The notes beneath the pieces are model-generated. The model was not told where the DNA came from and searched no databases. It saw only the letters and a list, made by a program, of their open reading frames with translations. Both the position numbers and the translations under genes were made by a program. Of a DNA stretch of 64,000 nt, positions 25,745 through 34,848 are shown in pieces (positions within the stretch are counted from its first letter, which is position 1; every line of letters starts with the position of its first letter). This DNA comes from Variovorax sp. Sphag1AA (lineage in GTDB: Bacteria; Pseudomonadota; Gammaproteobacteria; Burkholderiales; Burkholderiaceae_C), in NCBI RefSeq assembly GCF_014192575.1, contig NZ_JACHYC010000001.1:1-64000 (forward strand), given 5' to 3'.

Positions 25745-26992
25745 ATGAACCTGATCCGGCCGGCCGCGCCCGCGGCGGAGGAACTGCGCGAGCGTTTCCA
25801 GGCGGTGCGCGCCCACTCGCTCGAACTGGCAGCGCCTCTTTCGGCCGAAGACCAGTGCATCCAGTCCATGCCCGACGCCAGCCCCACCAAGTGGCACCTG
25901 GCGCACACCACGTGGTTCTTCGAGACGGTGTTGCTCCAGCCGCACGCCAGTGGTTACCGGTTGTTCGACGAACGGTTTCCTTATCTCTTCAATTCCTATT
26001 ACGAGGCGCTGGGCCCGCGTCATCCGAGGCCGCAGCGCGGTTTGCTCACGCGGCCTTCGCTCGATGAAGTGCACGCCTACCGCCAGCACGTGGATGAAGC
26101 GGTGCTCGCATTGCTCGGCACCGTGGGCGAAGGCGACTGGCCGGCGATCGAACCCATCGTCACACTGGGCTTGAATCACGAACAGCAGCATCAGGAGCTG
26201 ATCCTCACTGACATCCTGCATGCGCTGTCCTGCAATCCGGTGTTGCCGGCGTATCGCCCCACGTCGGGGCCGGCGTTGCGTCTTGCATCGGTCGCGCCGC
26301 CGATGCAATGGATCGAACGTCACGGCGGCGTCATGGAAGCGGGCCACGCTGGCCCCGGCTTTGCCTTCGACAACGAAACCCCTCGACATGCGACCCTGCT
26401 GCATCCCCACGCGATTGCGGATCGCCTCGTGAACTGCGGCGAATACGCGCAGTTCATCGCCGACGGCGGCTACCAGCGTCCCGACCTGTGGTTGTCCGAT
26501 GGCTGGGCCACGGTGCAGGCGCAGGGCTGGCGATGCCCGGCGTACTGGCTCGCGCCCGACGATCCACGGCTCGCGCACCACGGTGCGGCAGCCGGCTGGC
26601 AAGTGTTCGGCCTGCATGGCGTGCGGCCCATGGAGCCCGAAGCACCCGTCGCGCAACTGAGCTTCTACGAAGCTGCTGCCTACGCGGAATGGGCCGGCGC
26701 GCGCCTGCCCACCGAATTCGAATGGGAAGCCGCGCACGACGTGCCCGGCATCACCCAGATGCACGGCCATGTGTGGCAATGGACGCGCTCGTCCTACGAC
26801 CCGTACCCAGGCTTCCGTCCATTGGCGGGCGTCGCGGCCGAATACAACGGCAAGTTTATGGTCGGCCAGATCGTGCTGCGCGGCAGCAGCGTCGCGACGC
26901 CTCAAGGGCATGCGCGGCCGAGCTACCGCAACTTCTTCCCGCCGGCGGCACGCTGGCAGTTCTCGGGGCTGCGGCTCGCGAAGGATCTCTGA
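25745..26992 (+). CDS. egtB: Ergothioneine sulfoxide synthase EgtB-like
   Basis: Non-haem iron enzyme that joins a thiol donor to N-alpha-trimethylhistidine with O2 in ergothioneine synthesis. The 415-residue protein has an N-terminal DinB-like helical domain holding the expected iron ligands H51 (KWHLAH) and H145/H149 (NHEQQHQE), then a formylglycine-generating-enzyme-like C-terminal domain (VNCGEYAQFI, ARLPTEFEWEAA, GHVWQWTRS, RNFFPP). The ATG overlaps nothing upstream and the stop overlaps the egtD start by 1 bp (TGATG). No egtA or egtC is visible, so cysteine rather than gamma-glutamylcysteine may be the sulfur donor; this is inference. Confidence 0.9.
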   Translation: MNLIRPAAPAAEELRERFQAVRAHSLELAAPLSAEDQCIQSMPDASPTKWHLAHTTWFFETVLLQPHASGYRLFDERFPYLFNSYYEALGPRHPRPQRGLLTRPSLDEVHAYRQHVDEAVLALLGTVGEGDWPAIEPIVTLGLNHEQQHQELILTDILHALSCNPVLPAYRPTSGPALRLASVAPPMQWIERHGGVMEAGHAGPGFAFDNETPRHATLLHPHAIADRLVNCGEYAQFIADGGYQRPDLWLSDGWATVQAQGWRCPAYWLAPDDPRLAHHGAAAGWQVFGLHGVRPMEPEAPVAQLSFYEAAAYAEWAGARLPTEFEWEAAHDVPGITQMHGHVWQWTRSSYDPYPGFRPLAGVAAEYNGKFMVGQIVLRGSSVATPQGHARPSYRNFFPPAARWQFSGLRLAKDL

Positions 26993-27972
26993 TGCGCACA
27001 CATGCATTCAACGTCCACGCCTTTCGCGCGGCGCAGCGCGCGGCGCCGCTGTCCGACTTTGCACGCGAGCTGCATGCGGGGCTGAACCAGCCGCAGCGCA
27101 GCATCTCGCCGAAGTTCTTTTACGACGCAGCGGGCTCGGCGCTGTTCGACCGCATCTGTGAGCTGCCCGAGTACTACCCCACGCGCACCGAGGTGCGCAT
27201 CCTCACCGAATGCGCGCCCGAGATCGCGGCGCAGATCGGGCCCGACGCGGAGATCGTCGAATTCGGCGCGGGCTCGCTCACCAAGGTGCGACTGCTGCTC
27301 GATGCGCTCGAATCGCCGCGCCGCTACGTGCCGATCGATATCTCCGGCGAGCACCTCGAGGCTGCCGCCGACCGCCTTCGCGCTGACTACCCGCGACTCG
27401 CCGTGCAGCCCATGGTGGCCGACTACACCATGCCGCTGGTCTTGCCTTCGCGAGAGAAGGGCTTGGGGCAGCGCGTCGGCTTCTTCCCTGGCTCGACGCT
27501 AGGCAACTTCAGCCCCGAAGAGGCGCTGGCCTTTCTCCAGCTCGCGTGCCGGCTGCTGCGTGGCGGTGGGCTGTTGCTGGGGGTCGATCTCGTCAAGGAT
27601 CCGGCCTTGCTGCACGCCGCGTACAACGATGCGCAGGGTGTGACTGCAGCCTTCAACCTCAACCTCCTGGAGCGCGCCAATCGCGAGCTCGACACCGACT
27701 TCGAGCCCGACGCCTTCACCCACGCGGCGTTCTACAACGCGCCGCTGCAGCGCATCGAGATGCACCTTGTGAGCCGCTGCGCGCAGACCGTTGCGCTCGA
27801 CGGCCAGCGCTTCGCCTTCGAGGAAGGCGAGACGATCCACACCGAGAACTCGTACAAGTTCACCGTCGACAGCCTGCGTGCACTGGCGGTCGAGGCAGGC
27901 TTCCGGCCCGCCGCAGTGTGGACCGATCCGGATCGGCTCTTCAGCGTGCATTGGTTGCAAGCGAGGGATTGA
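26992..27972 (+). CDS. egtD: L-histidine N-alpha-methyltransferase
   Basis: SAM-dependent enzyme trimethylating histidine to hercynine, the first step of ergothioneine synthesis. The 326-residue protein shows the EgtD landmarks SPKFFYDAAGSALFDRICELP near residue 37, the SAM motif EFGAGSLTK near residue 84, FFPGSTLGNF near residue 161 and ENSYKFTVD near residue 284. The length is normal for the family. It is translationally coupled to egtB, so the two genes supply substrate and oxidative sulfur insertion; the C-S lyase step (EgtE) is not encoded here. Confidence 0.93.
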   Translation: MRTHAFNVHAFRAAQRAAPLSDFARELHAGLNQPQRSISPKFFYDAAGSALFDRICELPEYYPTRTEVRILTECAPEIAAQIGPDAEIVEFGAGSLTKVRLLLDALESPRRYVPIDISGEHLEAAADRLRADYPRLAVQPMVADYTMPLVLPSREKGLGQRVGFFPGSTLGNFSPEEALAFLQLACRLLRGGGLLLGVDLVKDPALLHAAYNDAQGVTAAFNLNLLERANRELDTDFEPDAFTHAAFYNAPLQRIEMHLVSRCAQTVALDGQRFAFEEGETIHTENSYKFTVDSLRALAVEAGFRPAAVWTDPDRLFSVHWLQARD

Positions 27973-28003
27973 GCAGGGCTTTCTCAAGTTGCGTCAATGG
28001 CGC

Positions 28004-28306
28004 TCAGAGGAAGATGATTGCTGCCCAGGCTGCGCCAAACACGACAAAAAAAGCGTAGATCGCGCGATAGAGGATTGGATTCGCTGTCGGTGACACGGAA
28101 GAACCGTCTCGAACCTTGATCGGCTTCCGGTCTAGGTAGCACTGCAATAGGAACGAAAAGTACGCGATCGCTATGCCGGCTTTCAATGTGACGGTGAGTT
28201 GATGCACTCCGAACGCCCAGACGCCCAGCAGAGAGACCAGCGACGCGATCAGGCCGACCAAACCGATCGCCAATAGGGGGCGACGAAGAACATGAGGCAA
28301 TTTCAA
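28004..28306 (-). CDS. Small multi-pass membrane protein coupled to the VirB6-like gene
   Basis: Uncharacterised 100-residue protein with three likely membrane helices (about residues 12-31, 38-57 and 78-99) and a short basic loop (LDRKPIKVRDGSS) between the second and third. I do not recognise a family. Its ATG overlaps the stop of the VirB6/TrbL-like gene (ATGA), so the two are translationally coupled, and the local base composition is visibly less GC-rich than the flanking egt genes. An immunity protein for a membrane-acting C-terminal domain of its neighbour is an attractive but unproven guess. Confidence 0.72.
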   Translation of the reverse strand: MKLPHVLRRPLLAIGLVGLIASLVSLLGVWAFGVHQLTVTLKAGIAIAYFSFLLQCYLDRKPIKVRDGSSVSPTANPILYRAIYAFFVVFGAAWAAIIFL

Positions 28307-30141
28307 CGCTTTTCCTCCTCAGAGACAGGCGCTGGGTGAACCCTTCCAAGCACGTTGCCTAGGGGCTGGCTCGCATACGTGCTGGACGTTGAGACACCGA
28401 TTCCGGCCGCTGCTCCGTACCCAACCCCGGGGATAGCTTTCAGTGGAACTCCAAGTGAGCCGCTGCTGATCTTCGCTCCTTCGTCAATGGAGCCGGCGAT
28501 CCCGCCTGACATACCCCAACCGGCGTCGGCTTCGAAGTACCCGGAAGTTGATGTGGTCCACCCCTTCCCGGGTGACGCCTCGGACCGGGAAACACCGGGG
28601 GCAAGGCCAATGCCCGCAAACGCGCCGACTCCAACCATCGCATTGGCTTGGACTTGCCCAAACAGTGAGGTGCCAGGCACGGAACCGTCTGTCGAAATAC
28701 CAATTGAAGCACCTCCACCGATACCGATTGCTGGTATGCCGATAGGGGTTATCGGCACGAAGATCGTCCCGGAAATTCCGATTGAGTACTGCGTCTCAGG
28801 GCGAGGGCCGGTGCGTGAAATACGGAGCGGTTCCAGCGAATACGCTGTGAGCGTTTGCATCCGAATCTGAGTCGTCTCCGCACCCGTGCTCCATTCGTAA
28901 TAGCTCCGACCCTGAGCATTCGTCCCGACGCCAACGATCTTTGGTTCAACTGCGGCGTCGGACTCATTCGCGTTGGCAATCGCCCTCGTTTCCGCAGGAG
29001 CGCCTCGCGTTTTCGAGAACGACGTATTGCTGAGGTCCGACCACTCGTGGAGCTTGATGTAGTCGAGGGCGGCGTTGCTGTGGCCGGGCGCTCCTTGGAG
29101 GCGGCGGCCGGTCATGAGCTGCCCTTCGCTCTCACCGATTGGGTTCGAAGAACGCTTGGTGTGATCTGCCATCACCGCTGCACGCCGCGAATGACTTGCA
29201 TATCCGGCAGCCTGCGTCCCCCGCCCGATCATCCCGAACGCGGAGAAAACCTGGAACTGCCCCAGCACGCCCCGGAAGAACGCCGCCGCCATCGGCGGGG
29301 TGCTGACGATGAGCGTGGTGAGCACCAGCCCGATGCCGCCTTGCTGCATCGCCAGCGATGTGATGCCTTCTCCCGCTGTGGAAGCATCTCCGAGGGAGCC
29401 GGGATCGGCCAGAAGCACCGCAAACCTTGCCAGGAAGGACATCGCCACCGCCTGCACGATGTTGTTGGCAAGGCCAACCATGAAGCTGAGCACGGCCAGC
29501 GAGAAAACCGTGCCGATGCCATACAGCAGCCACTTCTCGAACAACGCCCTCGTCTTCTGGAACAGCAGGCAAAGGACGAACAAAGGTCCGAAGCCGACGA
29601 ACAGCGCAAGAGCAATCTTGTTGAGCAGCAGGAGCGACCCGCCGATCACGCCCGGGCCGGCAATGCCAATGCCGGAGAACCACAAGGCCCGGCTCTTGGC
29701 GGACTCGACGGAAGGATCACCGCCACTCGCGAGCGAATCGATCGCCGAGAACATACCTTGCATGTACGCGAGGTTCTTGTCGATGTTCGCGTAGGGGCTG
29801 TCGGCGTGCTGCGAGACGAGTGCTGTGATACCGCTGGCGGTGCCGTCGGTGAGCGCCCAGTAGAGGTTGGAAGAGACGCCCGCCGCACCGGTGGCAATGC
29901 CCAGGATGAGCACGGCGCGAAGCGAGTCGCCCACCAGCGCCATCATGGGTTGCCGAGAACGGCCCGTGACGACGCGAAAGCCCTGGAGTGCGATCCAGAC
30001 GGACAGCAGCATCAGGCCAATGGCTCCGATGAACTGGGCCGTGCTGGTCAGCAGGTTCCACTGGAAGGTGTTGATCTCGTCCCGAAGGTAGTCGTTGATC
30101 AGTTGGAAGAAAACGAAATTGCTGACGTCCGTGATGGGCAT
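28303..30141 (-). CDS. Orphan VirB6/TrbL-like membrane protein with glycine-rich C-terminal extension
   Basis: 612 residues. The N-terminal half (about 1-320) has five to seven hydrophobic segments arranged as in VirB6/TrbL inner-membrane components of type IV secretion systems (start region ITDVSNFVFFQLINDYLRDE; GPLFVLCLLFQKTRALFEKW near residue 185). The C-terminal half (about 330-612) is soluble, then rich in Gly/Ala/Ile/Ser (GISGTIFVPITPIGIPAIGI near residue 452), with no family I recognise. No other T4SS gene is nearby. An ATG at 30147 is in frame, but GGGGG spacing favours 30141. It overlaps a small membrane-protein gene by 4 bp. A polymorphic toxin with interchangeable tip is possible. 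Confidence 0.75.
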   Translation of the reverse strand: MPITDVSNFVFFQLINDYLRDEINTFQWNLLTSTAQFIGAIGLMLLSVWIALQGFRVVTGRSRQPMMALVGDSLRAVLILGIATGAAGVSSNLYWALTDGTASGITALVSQHADSPYANIDKNLAYMQGMFSAIDSLASGGDPSVESAKSRALWFSGIGIAGPGVIGGSLLLLNKIALALFVGFGPLFVLCLLFQKTRALFEKWLLYGIGTVFSLAVLSFMVGLANNIVQAVAMSFLARFAVLLADPGSLGDASTAGEGITSLAMQQGGIGLVLTTLIVSTPPMAAAFFRGVLGQFQVFSAFGMIGRGTQAAGYASHSRRAAVMADHTKRSSNPIGESEGQLMTGRRLQGAPGHSNAALDYIKLHEWSDLSNTSFSKTRGAPAETRAIANANESDAAVEPKIVGVGTNAQGRSYYEWSTGAETTQIRMQTLTAYSLEPLRISRTGPRPETQYSIGISGTIFVPITPIGIPAIGIGGGASIGISTDGSVPGTSLFGQVQANAMVGVGAFAGIGLAPGVSRSEASPGKGWTTSTSGYFEADAGWGMSGGIAGSIDEGAKISSGSLGVPLKAIPGVGYGAAAGIGVSTSSTYASQPLGNVLGRVHPAPVSEEEKR

Positions 30142-30440
30142 CGGCATCCCCCTGTCTATGGTTCTAGTTCTCACAGTCCGTGCGCGGACAGCTGGGCGAC
30201 TATACGCAGGGACTGACGCAGACCCTGGGGCACGTGCGGCCGCATCCTCCGAAAGTGCGATGTTCGCCGACGAAACGCTTGTCAATAATCGCAAGAGCCG
30301 GAAACCGCCCAACGTCGGGTGGGATCCGAGACAACAGGCGGCCGACCGGGGCATGTGACCGGCGGCGAAGCCGATACAAGCCGAGCTGCTGCTGCGCCGC
30401 AACAGGCGCTCCAGATGTCGAGCAAACGGATGGAGGCACC

Positions 30441-31520
30441 ATGAACGAGCTTCGCGACGAGAAGTCGCCGGTGGCAGGCCACCTGACACGGGGCGCGACC
30501 CTGACGGGCTACGACGCGCTGGCCCGCTCGGTCGGGCTCGATCCTGTGCGCATGATGAAGCTGGCTGGCCTGCCGCCCTCAATGCTCTCCGACAAGGACA
30601 CGCTGATCAGCGTCGATTCGGTGGCCACGCTGCTGGAGGCATCGGCGCGCGAATCGGGCCAGGAGGCCTTCGGGCTGCTGCTTGCGGAGACTCGCCGGAT
30701 CAGCAACCTCGGCGTCCTCGCCGCGGTGGTGCGCGAGGAGCCGACGCTGCGTGCCGCGCTCGAATCGCTGGCCCGCTACCAATGCGTGCAGAACGGCGGC
30801 CTGCGCCTGTGGACGGAAGACATGGGCCAGTTCGCGATGGTCTTCCTGCAGCTCAGGTTGCAGAGGCACGGCACTTCGCGCCAGGGGATCGAGATGGCGG
30901 CCGGCATCACGCTGCGTACGCTGCGCGCGTTGACGCACGACGACTTCGATCCGGTCAGCATCTGCTTCAGCCATGGGCGGCCGAACAGTCTCGACGTCCA
31001 CAGTCGGGTGCTGGGGGTACCCATCGATTTCCTGCATCCCTTCAATGCCATCGTCTGCCGCAGCCGCGATCTCGACAGGCCGATTCCCCAGGCCGATCCC
31101 GAGTTGGGCCACGCGCTCAAGCGATGGCTGGACCAGCAACTCACCGAATCGAAGGACGAACCGCTCGACCGGGTCCGGCAGGTTGCCCGCGTGCTGATCC
31201 CCAGTGGAACCTGCTCGGTCGAGCGTGTCGCGGAGCACCTCGGGACGCACCGCCGAACGCTGAACCGGCAACTGTCGGTCTCGGGTGAAAGCGTGTCGAC
31301 GGTCATTGAGGGCGTGCGCGCAGAAATGGCGCAGTCGTATCTCACCGGTGGCGCGCGGACCTGCTACGAGGTCGGGCAATTGCTCGGCTTCGCATCGGGT
31401 GCCGAGTTCTCGCGCTGGTTTCGCGCGCATTTCGGCATGACGGCCTCGGAATGGATGGCGGTGCGGGGTCTCGGCCGCACGCATCACGCAGCGCACAACG
31501 AACAGGCGAAGACGTCGTAG
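30441..31520 (+). CDS. AraC-family transcriptional regulator with arabinose-binding-like N-domain
   Basis: Regulator of 359 residues, of the OruR/VirS-like group. The N-terminal ligand domain (about 20-210) is Arabinose_bd-like (GYDALARSVGLDPVRMMKLAGLP; RYQCVQNGGLRLW). The C-terminal double HTH (about 260-355) contains CSVERVAEHLGTHRRTLNRQL and the second-helix pattern VGQLLGFASGAEFSRWFRAHFGMT. GGAGG lies 6 bases before the ATG. It points toward the porin gene 160 bp downstream and is divergent from the VirB6-like gene; the regulatory target is not clear. The gap 30142-30440 holds no supportable gene. Confidence 0.9.
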   Translation: MNELRDEKSPVAGHLTRGATLTGYDALARSVGLDPVRMMKLAGLPPSMLSDKDTLISVDSVATLLEASARESGQEAFGLLLAETRRISNLGVLAAVVREEPTLRAALESLARYQCVQNGGLRLWTEDMGQFAMVFLQLRLQRHGTSRQGIEMAAGITLRTLRALTHDDFDPVSICFSHGRPNSLDVHSRVLGVPIDFLHPFNAIVCRSRDLDRPIPQADPELGHALKRWLDQQLTESKDEPLDRVRQVARVLIPSGTCSVERVAEHLGTHRRTLNRQLSVSGESVSTVIEGVRAEMAQSYLTGGARTCYEVGQLLGFASGAEFSRWFRAHFGMTASEWMAVRGLGRTHHAAHNEQAKTS

Positions 31521-31682
31521 ACGCACCCGTACTGATAGCTGCTTTCATTGCGCAGGGCGCTGTCCCAATTCGCCAACAAATTGTCCCGCCGCGCTAATGA
31601 CGGCCGGATCGCGATTCCTATCATCGCAACCGATCAGCGCTGGTCGATAGCGAGCTGTCAACTCCACACTAGAGGGGGTGTC

Positions 31683-33053
31683 ATGAGGAGATCGCTTTGG
31701 ACTCTGGCGGTCGTCGGAAGCATGCAGGCCTTGCCCACGGCCCATGCGGCCGACCCGCAGGTCGATGAACTGAAGGCGCAGCTTCAGCAAGCCTTGAAGA
31801 CGATCGAGGACATGCAGCGGCGTGTCGAGGCGCTGGAGCGGCAGCAGCAGGCTCAGCCTGCGCAGGCGGCGCAACCGGCGGCGGCAGCGGCGGGCGCGCC
31901 GGTCGGCGCCGTGGTGATTGCGCCGCGCTCGGTCGCTGACGACAACGCGCCGGACAAGGACAAGGCGCGCGTCGAGTTCTACGGGCAGGTGATGCTTGAT
32001 GCGATCTACGACGCCAAGCGCATGAACCCGCAGTGGAGCGCGACGCTGAGGCCTTCGCAGATCCCGGTCAACTGCCCGGGCGATCCGGGCTGCGGCAAGG
32101 ACGGCGCGACCACCTTCAGCGTGCGGCAGTCGAGCCTCGGCTTCAAGAGCTTCATCCCGACCACCTACGGCCAGATCAAGACCGACGTGAGCTTCGACCT
32201 CTTCGGCACGGACGGTGGCACTCACGTGCACTGGCTGAACGTGTGGGGCGAACTCGGCGCGATCGGCGTCGGGCAGTACTACTCGAACTTCATGGACATC
32301 GACGTGTTCCCCAACACGATCGACTACTGGGGACCGAGCGGCATGATGTTCCTGCGCAACCCGCAGTTGCGCTATACGGCGCTGGATCGTGACGGCATGA
32401 AGGTCGCGCTGTCGCTCGAGGCGCCGAACTCGGTGCTCGATACGGGCAAGCTCACGGAAGTCGACCCGGCCTTCGGTGTCGGCGTGCAGCCCTGGAACCG
32501 CACACCGGACGCGATCGCATCGTTCCGGCTCGATCGCGACTGGGGCCATGTGCGAGCGGCCGGCATGGTACGCCAGGTGGGCTACCAGTTCGCGAACACG
32601 CCGGGTGGCAACCCCTCGGGCCATCAGACCGGCTACGGGGTGAACCTCTCGGGCGCCTTCAAGTTCTTCGGCGGCAAGGATTCGCTGACCTGGCAGGCTG
32701 CGTACGGCCATGCGATCGCAAGCTATGCGAACGACGGCGGCGTGGACCTCGCACCGAACGCCACCCTGCGCGCCGAGACCGTGCCGTCGACCGCCTGGCT
32801 GCTCTACTACAACCACGCGTGGAACGCGCAGTGGACCAGCGCGATCGGCTACAGCGAGCATCGGCAGAGCAACACGGAGGGCCAACTTGGCAACGCCTTC
32901 CGCAAGGGCAGCTACGCGTCTGCCAACCTCCTCTACAACCTGCAGAAGAACATCACGACCGGCCTCGAGTACCTCTGGGGCCGACGAGAGAACAAGGACG
33001 GCGCGTCGGAACCCGACTCGCGCCTGCAGTTCTCGACCAAGGTCACGTTCTAG
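31683..33053 (+). CDS. DcaP-like outer-membrane porin
   Basis: Probable trimeric outer-membrane channel of 456 residues. A signal peptide (cleavage near AHAAD, residue 22) is followed by a coiled-coil stretch (about 25-60, VDELKAQLQQALKTIEDMQRRVEALERQ split over heptads), an Ala/Pro-rich linker and a beta-barrel ending in FSTKVTF with C-terminal phenylalanine. This N-terminal coiled coil plus barrel is the architecture of DcaP porins, which take up dicarboxylic or related acids. AGGGGG precedes the ATG. The start of the run of membrane genes to 38906 is here; whether it shares their promoter is not clear. Confidence 0.83.
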   Translation: MRRSLWTLAVVGSMQALPTAHAADPQVDELKAQLQQALKTIEDMQRRVEALERQQQAQPAQAAQPAAAAAGAPVGAVVIAPRSVADDNAPDKDKARVEFYGQVMLDAIYDAKRMNPQWSATLRPSQIPVNCPGDPGCGKDGATTFSVRQSSLGFKSFIPTTYGQIKTDVSFDLFGTDGGTHVHWLNVWGELGAIGVGQYYSNFMDIDVFPNTIDYWGPSGMMFLRNPQLRYTALDRDGMKVALSLEAPNSVLDTGKLTEVDPAFGVGVQPWNRTPDAIASFRLDRDWGHVRAAGMVRQVGYQFANTPGGNPSGHQTGYGVNLSGAFKFFGGKDSLTWQAAYGHAIASYANDGGVDLAPNATLRAETVPSTAWLLYYNHAWNAQWTSAIGYSEHRQSNTEGQLGNAFRKGSYASANLLYNLQKNITTGLEYLWGRRENKDGASEPDSRLQFSTKVTF

Positions 33054-33086
33054 CGGCAGGAACACAGGGAGCAGGGAGGAATTCAG

Positions 33087-33728
33087 ATGGGCACTCGAGT
33101 ACTCGATCCGATTGACCGCAATTCCGAGATCCTCTTCGGCCTGTTCATGGTCCTGAGCTTCACGGGCACCTTGAGCGTGGCCACCGCCGGCGAGAAAGAG
33201 GTGCGCGAGATGCTCATCGCTGCAATCGGCTGCAATCTCGCCTGGGGTTTCGTCGATGCCGTGATGTACGTGTTGCGCAACCTCGTCACGCGGGCGCGGC
33301 AGGCCCGCCTCTGGCGCGAGGTGATCGAGGCGCGCGGGACCGAACCGGCCCATCAGCTGATCGCGCAGGAGCTGGGTCCGCTCGCAAGTGCGCTCGGGCC
33401 CTCCGATCTCGAACGCACGCGGCAGTGGATGGTCGCGCAGCCCGAGCATGTGGCGCCGGTTGCCGAACTGACACGTCAGGATCTGGTGGGCGGCGTCGGT
33501 GTCTTTCTGCTGGTCTTCGCATCGACCTTTCCGCCGGTGCTGCCGTTCTTCTTCTTCACCGAGGTGCGCCCCGCGATGCGCGTGTCGGCAGCCATCGGGA
33601 TCGCGATGATGTTCCTGTGCGGCCATGAATGGGGGCGCTACGCAGGCCTGAGGCCATGGCGGGCGGCGTTCGTGATGGCGGCGCTCGGGGCCGGCATCCA
33701 GGCCGTCATCATCGCGCTGGGCGGTTGA
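33087..33728 (+). CDS. VIT/CCC1-like integral membrane protein
   Basis: Membrane protein of 213 residues with about five helices. The N-terminal DRNSEILFGLFMVLSFTGTL and the helix with GFVDAVMYVL resemble VIT1/CCC1-type vacuolar iron or manganese transporters, but the match is partial and the cytoplasmic middle (about 75-125) is not a clear metal-binding helical bundle. It lies between a porin and an AI-2E-family permease on the same strand with gaps of 33 and 18 bp. Function cannot be assigned beyond the family resemblance. Confidence 0.7.
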   Translation: MGTRVLDPIDRNSEILFGLFMVLSFTGTLSVATAGEKEVREMLIAAIGCNLAWGFVDAVMYVLRNLVTRARQARLWREVIEARGTEPAHQLIAQELGPLASALGPSDLERTRQWMVAQPEHVAPVAELTRQDLVGGVGVFLLVFASTFPPVLPFFFFTEVRPAMRVSAAIGIAMMFLCGHEWGRYAGLRPWRAAFVMAALGAGIQAVIIALGG

Positions 33729-33746
33729 AGCCAACGGGAGACGAGC

Positions 33747-34844
33747 ATGCAGATGCCTGAAGGATCCAACGACGAACTCGTCTCTCGCGGTGCGTCCGCG
33801 CTGATGGATGTGCTGATTCGCGCGGGCCTCGTGGTCGTGCTCGCGTTGCTGTGCTACCGCGTCTTCTCGCCGTTCCTGACGCTGATCGCGTGGTCGCTGA
33901 TCCTTGCGATCACGCTCTACCCGGCGCAGCAGTCGCTGGCGCGACGCATGGGCGGGCGGCAGGGGCTCGCCGCGACCGTGCTGGTGCTCGCGGGCATCGT
34001 GCTGATCATCGTCCCGACCGCAGTGCTCCTGAGCTCCATGGGCGATTCGGTGCGGCAACTGATCGCCAACGTGCAGAGCAACTCGCTGCAACTGCCTGCG
34101 CCGCGCGAGAGCGTCGCGCAATGGCCGATCGTCGGCAAGAAAGTCTTCGCCATCTGGACGCAGGCCCACGACGACCTGCCGGCGCTGGTGCAGAGCATGC
34201 AGCCGAAGATCGGCAACCTTGCGCGCACAGCGCTCGGCGCGGTCGCTGGCATCGGCGGTGCGATGTTGATGTTCCTCGCGGCAATCATCATCGCGGGCAT
34301 CGTGATGGCCTTCGGCGAGGCCGGCAGCAGGGCCATGCACGCGATCTTCGTGCGCGTCATCGGGCCCGCGCGCGGCGTCGAGTTCGCGAAGCTTTCGACC
34401 GCGACGGTCCGCGCAGTGGCACAGGGCGTGATCGGCGTGGCCTTCATCCAGGCCATCATCGTCGGGGTGTGCCTGCTGATCGCGGGCATTCCGTGGGCGG
34501 GCGTGCTTTCGGTGATCGTGCTGGTGCTCGGCATCGCGCAGGTGCCGGCGATCATCGTGAGCCTGCCCGCGATCATCTGGCTCTGGACGCGCGGCGACCA
34601 AAGCACCACCGCCGGCATCGCCTACACCGTGCTGCTGCTGGTTGCGGGCATGGCCGACAACGTGCTCAAGCCGCTGATGCTCGGCCGCGGCGTCGATGCG
34701 CCGATGCCGGTGATCCTGATCGGCGCGCTCGGCGGCATGGCGACTGCAGGCATCCTAGGCATGTTCGTCGGTGCCACCTTGCTCGCGCTCGGCTACCAGA
34801 TCTTCATGGGCTGGGTTGCGGCGAGTCCGAAGCCGGCCGACTGA
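33747..34844 (+). CDS. AI-2E family transporter (PerM-like)
   Basis: Polytopic inner-membrane protein of 365 residues with about eight helices in the family arrangement: an N-terminal pair with RVFSPFLTLIAWSLILAITLYP, a long soluble loop (about 100-150), then QGVIGVAFIQAIIVGVCLLIAGIPWA near residue 225 and the conserved C-terminal GALGGMATAGILGMFVGATLLALGY. Members are linked to autoinducer-2 export, Na+(Li+)/H+ antiport or unknown transport. It sits immediately upstream of the NodT-type efflux gene (4 bp gap). Substrate unknown. Confidence 0.9.
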   Translation: MQMPEGSNDELVSRGASALMDVLIRAGLVVVLALLCYRVFSPFLTLIAWSLILAITLYPAQQSLARRMGGRQGLAATVLVLAGIVLIIVPTAVLLSSMGDSVRQLIANVQSNSLQLPAPRESVAQWPIVGKKVFAIWTQAHDDLPALVQSMQPKIGNLARTALGAVAGIGGAMLMFLAAIIIAGIVMAFGEAGSRAMHAIFVRVIGPARGVEFAKLSTATVRAVAQGVIGVAFIQAIIVGVCLLIAGIPWAGVLSVIVLVLGIAQVPAIIVSLPAIIWLWTRGDQSTTAGIAYTVLLLVAGMADNVLKPLMLGRGVDAPMPVILIGALGGMATAGILGMFVGATLLALGYQIFMGWVAASPKPAD

Positions 34845-34848
34845 AGGC

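Noticed and set aside
31545..34601. Very long open frame on the minus strand opposite the porin, VIT-like and AI-2E genes
   Set aside because: It is antisense to three well-supported genes, has Arg/His/Asp-rich composition without family motifs, and is typical of shadow frames in GC-rich DNA.
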